Shown here: positions 58,588 through 64,000 of the stretch, one piece after another
Layout of the letters: every line of letters begins with the position of its first letter
Position numbering within the stretch: position 1 is the stretch's first letter
Assembly (NCBI GenBank): GCA_963555705.1
Contig: OY743183.1
Location: 49,093,466 to 49,157,465 of the forward strand
Direction: 5' to 3'
Source: Ligustrum vulgare
Taxonomy: Eukaryota; Streptophyta; Magnoliopsida; Lamiales; Oleaceae
DNA length: 64,000 bases
Notes under the pieces: model-generated
Told to the model about the DNA's origin: nothing
Databases searched by the model: none
Seen by the model: the letters and a program-made list of their open reading frames with translations, nothing else
Made by a program: the position numbers and the translations under genes

Positions 58588-61286
58588 ATGGGTTCTTGTA
58601 AAATAGACTATGGAAGTCAAGTAAAATGTCTTTGGGTTCATGGCCCTATCATTGTAGGTGCTGGACCATCTGGTCTAGCAGTTGCAGCATGCCTTGGAGA
58701 AAATGGCGTCCCGTCTCTTATTCTTGAAAGAGCTGGCTGTATAGCTTCTTTATGGCAACAAAAAAGCTATAACCGTCTTAAACTCCACCTTCCCAAGCAA
58801 TTTTGTGAGCTTCCATTACTTAAATTCCCAAAAATGTTTCCCAAATATCCCACTAAGCACCAGTTCATATCTTACATGGAGTCATATGCTAACCACTTTT
58901 CAATCCAGCCTAAATTCAAACAAGTTGTAAAAAGAGCAGAATTTGATCGTGTTAGTGGGTTTTGGAGGGTTCAAACTCAAGATTTTCAGTATTTTTCCAG
59001 GTGGTTAGTTGTTGCCTCTGGTGAAAATGCTGAGCCAGCTATACCACAAATCCAAGGCATTGAGAAATTTCAAGGGCCTTTAATGCATACCAGTGTGTAT
59101 AAATCTGGTTCTGGGTTTAAAAACAAGAGGGTTTTGGTTGTTGGGTGTGGGAATTCTGGCATGGAAGTTAGTTTAGACCTCTGTAGACACAAAGCTATCC
59201 CTCATATGGTGGTCAGAAATTCAGTAAGTACATGCATTCTGAATAAAAAGGAATAAATTCAGTCCTTTCGTATCAAGTGCAATCTTGCATTTTGTTTCAC
59301 CTTTTTTTCTGAATTTTATCATCCAACGTCAAGCAGCTGGCAAAAGATGATTTATGTACGTAGTTGACTCCAAATTTATTCTGAGGATGACGGTTAATTA
59401 TCTAATTTTGGTGATTCAGGTTCATATTCTACCCAGAGAAACATTTGGAATTTCTACATTTGCTATAGCAATGACACTTCTCAAATGGTTTCCTTTGAGA
59501 TTAGTTGACAAGTTCCTCTTGTTGCTGGCAAATTTCACCTTAGGAAACACAGACAAATTAGGCCTCCGGCGTCCTAAAACTGGCCCGATTGAGCTAAAAA
59601 ATGCCACCGGAAAAACCCCGGTTCTCGATGTTGGGGCATTATCCCAGATTAAATTTGGAAAAATTAAGGTAATGAAACATTAACAATGTCCTTGAGTTGT
59701 TGTCTTGAAAAAAGAGTTTTATAATATGTAGTAAATGTTGCAGGTCATGGAAGGTGTAAAGGAGATAACAAAAAATGGGGCTAAATTCTTGGATGGACAA
59801 GAAAAAGAGTTTGATTCTATAATCTTAGCAACTGGCTACAAGAGCAATGTGCCTAGTTGGCTCAAGGTGCGTGCGTTCTAGTTCTCGAGCTCTAGTTTTG
59901 AATTTCTTTACGATCGAACCCTTCGTGTCACTATTGATTATTCCATGTTGTTCTTTAGTTTTTAGTATTATATCATTTTTTCTCAATCTTAAATGGATGT
60001 CCTTCTTACATAATTAGCAGAGAACACAAAAGAGAAAATCTGATTGCATTGGTTTGGTTTGGATTTACCCCATTTTCAAGATTTTTTTTTTTTTTGAACT
60101 AGAATTTCATGACGTGTAACTATCATAAAATATTCTTTTATAGATTTATTTATTTATTTGCTAGATTGCTAGATTTAAAGCCTTGCCTAAAATAAATCAC
60201 TAGATTTTATTCGGGTTTCTATATATCTAATTCATTGGACAACTTACTTTTAATCAATAATCACCAACTCAAGAACGAGGTTAAATGGTAGATTCATTGA
60301 ACAACTTACTTTTAATCACCGGCTTTTCTAGTAAAGTACGCACAATGCGTCACTCTAGGGCCGGGCAGGTCAGATATCGAACTTCATTTACGCATTTTAC
60401 GTGTAAATTCACGTTCACCAAAATAAATTAGAACATACCCTCCTAATAAAATTCAAGGAAATAAAAATGCAACCACTTCATTCACTTCGAGATGCCCAAT
60501 TAATTAACTTAAAGTGGTTGTAGATATGCTCTGATTAATTAAGCCAGTAGTAATTGGTTGGTGATATTTAATTTATTTTATTTATCTAAACTCTGAGGTT
60601 CATGATTCATGAACAGTAGCAGTACTTTTACTAACACGAAATAAATTTATGAGTGTTTCAACAAAAAATGTCAGGATAGTAAATTTGCAGAATTTGACAG
60701 TAAAAGATTTTTTTTAACCCTTTTCAAACTTTTTACTGGGCAGTTGGTTCAGACTATGAACTGAAGTTTATTGCAAAATGGCAAGTAAAAATCCTTTTGA
60801 TATATAATGAATATAATATAAAAATTGTTCGCTCGCGGTTATTGTTGAATCACCTCTCATACGCTTAAGCTATTTGAGAAAAGACACATTTATTTGTCAA
60901 TTACGAGTGTCGCGTACTATGTTGAGTTACCATATCTAGATGCTTGTAATACGATTATCACATAATCGGCCGAGTTTTCTTGCACTTGGACTGTGAAAAA
61001 GTAAAACGATGAGTTTCCTTTCCATGCGACCTAAGTTGAAATGTGAAACCTAGCTATTTATGACATGCAGGGTACTGATTTTTTCACAAAAGATGGGATG
61101 CCTAAAACTCCTTTCCCACATGGTTGGAAAGGAGAGAATGGATTATATACAGTAGGGTTCACCAGAAGAGGCCTCCTTGGAACTTCATCAGATGCAGTAA
61201 AAATTGCAGGAGATATTTCTGATCAATGGAGAAAAATCAAGGGCTGTAAAATCAGCAGTTGTAGTTCATATATTATTTCGAGATGA
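58588..61286 (+). CDS. YUC4: indole-3-pyruvate monooxygenase YUCCA4-like (auxin biosynthesis), four exons
   Basis: Flavin monooxygenase converting indole-3-pyruvate to indole-3-acetic acid with FAD, NADPH and oxygen, the last step of the main auxin pathway. Exons 58588-59223, 59420-59668, 59744-59866, 61071-61286, all introns GT-AG and phase 0; 407 residues, close to Arabidopsis YUC4/YUC1. FAD site GAGPSG (24-29), FMO motif F-x-G-x3-H-x3-Y (161-171), NADPH site GCGNSG (186-191), and [13 protein letters not shown] (323-335). [20 protein letters not shown] and [19 protein letters not shown] near the C-terminus place it in the YUC1/YUC4 (FLOOZY) clade. The start gives the usual short N-terminus; the upstream DNA has no in-frame extension of similarity. 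No lesion seen. Third intron 1204 bp. Retroelement sequence begins about 170 bp after the stop. Confidence 0.95.
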
Positions 61287-61455
61287 AGTTCAAATTTTAT
61301 GTTATTTTGTTTCTTCAGATGTAAATTATTCAATTTTGTGTTTGTCTTGTGTTTGTTCTATCTTAGGTTGTACGTTTCTTAGGGTTGTATCTGTTGGTAA
61401 AAAATATTAAACATGCATCATTATATTTTAATAACATACTTTTTACGTATATAAA
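61287..61455 (+). other. YUC4 3' flank / probable 3' UTR
   Basis: About 170 bp of T-rich DNA between the stop codon and the putative LTR. No canonical AATAAA; an AAATATTAAAC near 61410 may serve as a weak signal. Confidence 0.4.
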
Positions 61456-62062
61456 TTGAACAGAATCCTAACTTACCGAAATGAATACACGAACTAGAAA
61501 ACAAAAATGCATGAATATGTATTCGGTCGAGGCAAGAGTTGAACTCTTTGTGTCCTTAAGACGATAATGTCCCGCACAGGTGCTAATGGTTTTCCGACAT
61601 TCGTTTTCCAAGATACAACTATCGCGTCCCGCAATAGAAGCACTCTAAATTACATAAACCAATGAACCATACTTGTTTTTGAACTCCTTTTATATGAAAC
61701 TTGACTCCAAATAAATGCACAATATTTTGAAGTGAACATAAATATATATGATAATACAAGAGTGAAAAAATAAATGAATGATCAATGATCAATAAAATGA
61801 ATTTTTATGATAAATCCAAGCACATTGGGTCTATTTATAGATGTTGGAAAAGATACAATCCTTTCAAAAGGCACATACTTCGAAATTTTTCTCTAAAATA
61901 AAGAGACACAACTATTGGAACATAATTATTTTATAATATTCTAAATAATTTTTCAATGTTGTCACAATTTAAGTGGCTTAATTTTCCATTCATCAACTAA
62001 TGTTTCCACTTAAATAATTACATAAATTGGTCAAAACCAATTTTACATACAAAGTTCTAACA
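61456..62062 (-). repeat. putative 3' LTR of a minus-strand retroelement
   Basis: On + from TGAACAGAATCC to AAAGTTCTAACA. The adjoining minus-strand sequence CATTCATGTGGATGAT resembles a copia polypurine tract followed by TGTTAGAAC. The left boundary rests on the terminal TG and is uncertain. No second LTR is in the window. Confidence 0.45.
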
Positions 62063-64000
62063 ATCATCCACATGAATGAAAATTAATTCAAATAATATGC
62101 AGACACTGAAGAGAGTACAAGCGAAAAGCAATTGTATCAGAAGAGGTAGTTTCTGGTTTTGAACCTGCCTTAGTGAAATACTATCGGATTTACTTGGCTA
62201 ATCAGTGAACATGATGTCATAAAATGTTCAGCCGTTAGTGTAAATCAAGACAATAATACTTACACAATATCTTCCCTAACACTTTTGGTTCTCATGATTG
62301 TGTTCATTTTGACCCTGAAACCAACCCTGAAAAACTCTTGGTTTCATAAGTGTTTTAGAGAATTCAAGCCTTGAAACATTCTCATAGAAACAGTCTCACT
62401 TCTCACTTACATAGGTAATCTCCTATTAGGAGTAGTATGCCCTATCTCACTTGGTTTATCCAAGATATAGGAATCATTAAAAATTAAGCTTAACCTAGAC
62501 ACTTTGCAGAAAGTACTTTGATTTGATTATAGAAATGTGTAGGAATTTAATCCTAAGTGCTTAACTGAATATTCGAAATTTAGTTGTCTCATTGAACCAA
62601 GTTCTTGGGATCTTCAGTTAACATGGTTGAGTTATCATTACAAAGATTACATGCGTAGTAGGTTTTAATCTCATTCCCTTATATTAGCAGTTTAATGATC
62701 TCTTGGTAAGCTTTTCGCTATAGTGGATCTACAAAATAATATCATCTGAGATCAACTGCAATACAAGACGATTTATACCATTAATTGAGACACAATCAGC
62801 CAGTGTAGCAGGTATAGACTTGTCACTTTTGGAACTCTTAAGCCATCTCGCTTTAGTGAAGCTTTATTACAATTATCAGTAACCCTCATAAGTCTAGGAT
62901 ATCGAATAAATATGCTTCCAAAACTTCTTGAAATAAAATACTTATTTCCCACTTTATCTAAAGCTCTAGTTCCAAAAATTCATCTTCAAATTCATAATGA
63001 TTTCGAACATTTTCAAATACCTCATTAGCATAGTAAACACATTTACTAGTGGATATAAATCCTTACAATGGACATCCATGTCACAATATGGTACCAACAA
63101 ATTTCGGGAATAGTGCAGTTCAACAATGTTCAAGATCTCACTATTATAATTTGAAGAAAGCAAGGCAACTCCCACACTTCACACGTAGTCCCAAATTCAA
63201 GTTTTGATATATACTCAAACAACGTTATATGGATTAAATCTTAAAATCAAGAACCTTAAGGATTTAGATTTTTAAAGCCCGAACTCGAAGGACTTTTGGA
63301 AAACTTTTAAGGTCAAAGTTACAGATCTCAAGACCTTGAGTACTAAATATGCAATTTAAATCCTTAATGTAAAATTTCAACTCAAGTCCATTGGTCTATT
63401 AAATTTTCAATTACAAGTCATTCTTCTCTTATACTTCTAAAATTAGTATAAGGGATGTCTACCTTTCAAATAGAACAATTTTCTATAACTTATAAGGTAT
63501 AAAGAATGCAACTTTTTAAAGTAAGTTACCCTCACAATTCCTCATATAGGAATGCATGTGCAAGTAGTAACGTTACTCCCTCCCCCCATAAATCTTGGGT
63601 TAGGCTCGAACTTAGAGTTTAACAACTCTTTTTAAAGTTTAACCATATAATTAGTTATGTCTATTGAATAAATAAATTTATTCCATCTCTAGTCAACATA
63701 TAAAATGACTATGAATATCAATATCTCCCATGCACTTCCATATTTATGAGAGACGTCAAACATTTGGCCGTTGATAAACGAATGCTTGGGAAGGAAATAC
63801 AAAGAAATTAGGCCATATGCTTTCATTTGTTCTCAAAAGAAATTGCAGCCCCATATGTACTGTAATCAACAAACTTTAATTTGTGTCATACAAAACTTAA
63901 TCATAGTCAACACACAGATCCAAATACAAATTATGGATCGAACGATCCACTCAAAACATGCAACGATGACCTCCAATATTTTTCTCTCCAAAATATTGCC
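62063..64000 (-). mobile_element. putative non-coding retroelement interior, running off the window
   Basis: About 1.9 kb next to the putative LTR with no recognisable gag or pol on either strand; frames are under 70 residues. It could be a non-autonomous large derivative or a long 3' untranslated region. Assignment depends on the LTR call. Confidence 0.35.

Overview
This is nuclear DNA of a flowering plant, most likely a eudicot; the species cannot be told from the sequence. The evidence is one intron-containing host gene of the plant YUCCA family, AT-rich intergenic DNA, plant-type LTR retrotransposons (Ty1/copia, Ty3/gypsy of the Tat/Retand type, and a Cassandra TRIM), PIF/Harbinger and hAT transposon relics, and Tourist-like MITEs. 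The only convincing intact host gene is a YUCCA4-type flavin monooxygenase (auxin synthesis) in four exons at 58588-61286 on the + strand. Almost everything else is transposon-derived and broken.

Layout. 1-5573: 5' part of a minus-strand copia element (copy A) running off the left edge. 5574-11781: intergenic DNA with simple repeats, an unclassified GTCACAA-rich repeat family and a Tourist-like MITE. 11785-15608: a PIF/Harbinger relic with divergent Myb-like ORF1 and dead transposase. 15609-29634: gypsy element 1, inserted in the Harbinger relic (TSD ATAAT). It hosts four younger insertions: a 1.83-kb solo LTR (TSD ACCTT), a 1.38-kb solo LTR (TSD ATTAA), a short non-autonomous LTR retrotransposon inside a (GA)n microsatellite, and a Cassandra TRIM (TSD CCCAG) inside its own 3' LTR. 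29851-36173: a complete copia element (copy B, TSD GCTGG), sister of copy A. 37748-47351: gypsy element 2, a complete but mutated Tat/Retand element (TSD ATTAT) in a TTA microsatellite.

47352-58219: microsatellite, a second GTCACAA-type copy, a MITE cluster, a 54-bp-arm foldback hairpin, a decayed minus-strand copia remnant and an hAT transposase relic. 58220-61286: YUC4 with an inverted repeat upstream. 61456-64000: a putative LTR and the start of a non-coding retroelement interior, about 170 bp past the YUC4 stop.

The window shows retroelement layering with clear relative chronology: Harbinger is older than gypsy 1, which is older than its two solo LTRs, nested LTR element and Cassandra. 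Both Tat elements carry an antisense gene downstream of pol with a matching intron position. The most notable non-standard signals are that intron, the palindromic TTTACGGCCGTAAA cluster in the nested element's LTRs, the shared lethal RT lesion of both copia copies, the foldback at 52588-52717, and the 93-bp array between the divergent Harbinger genes.
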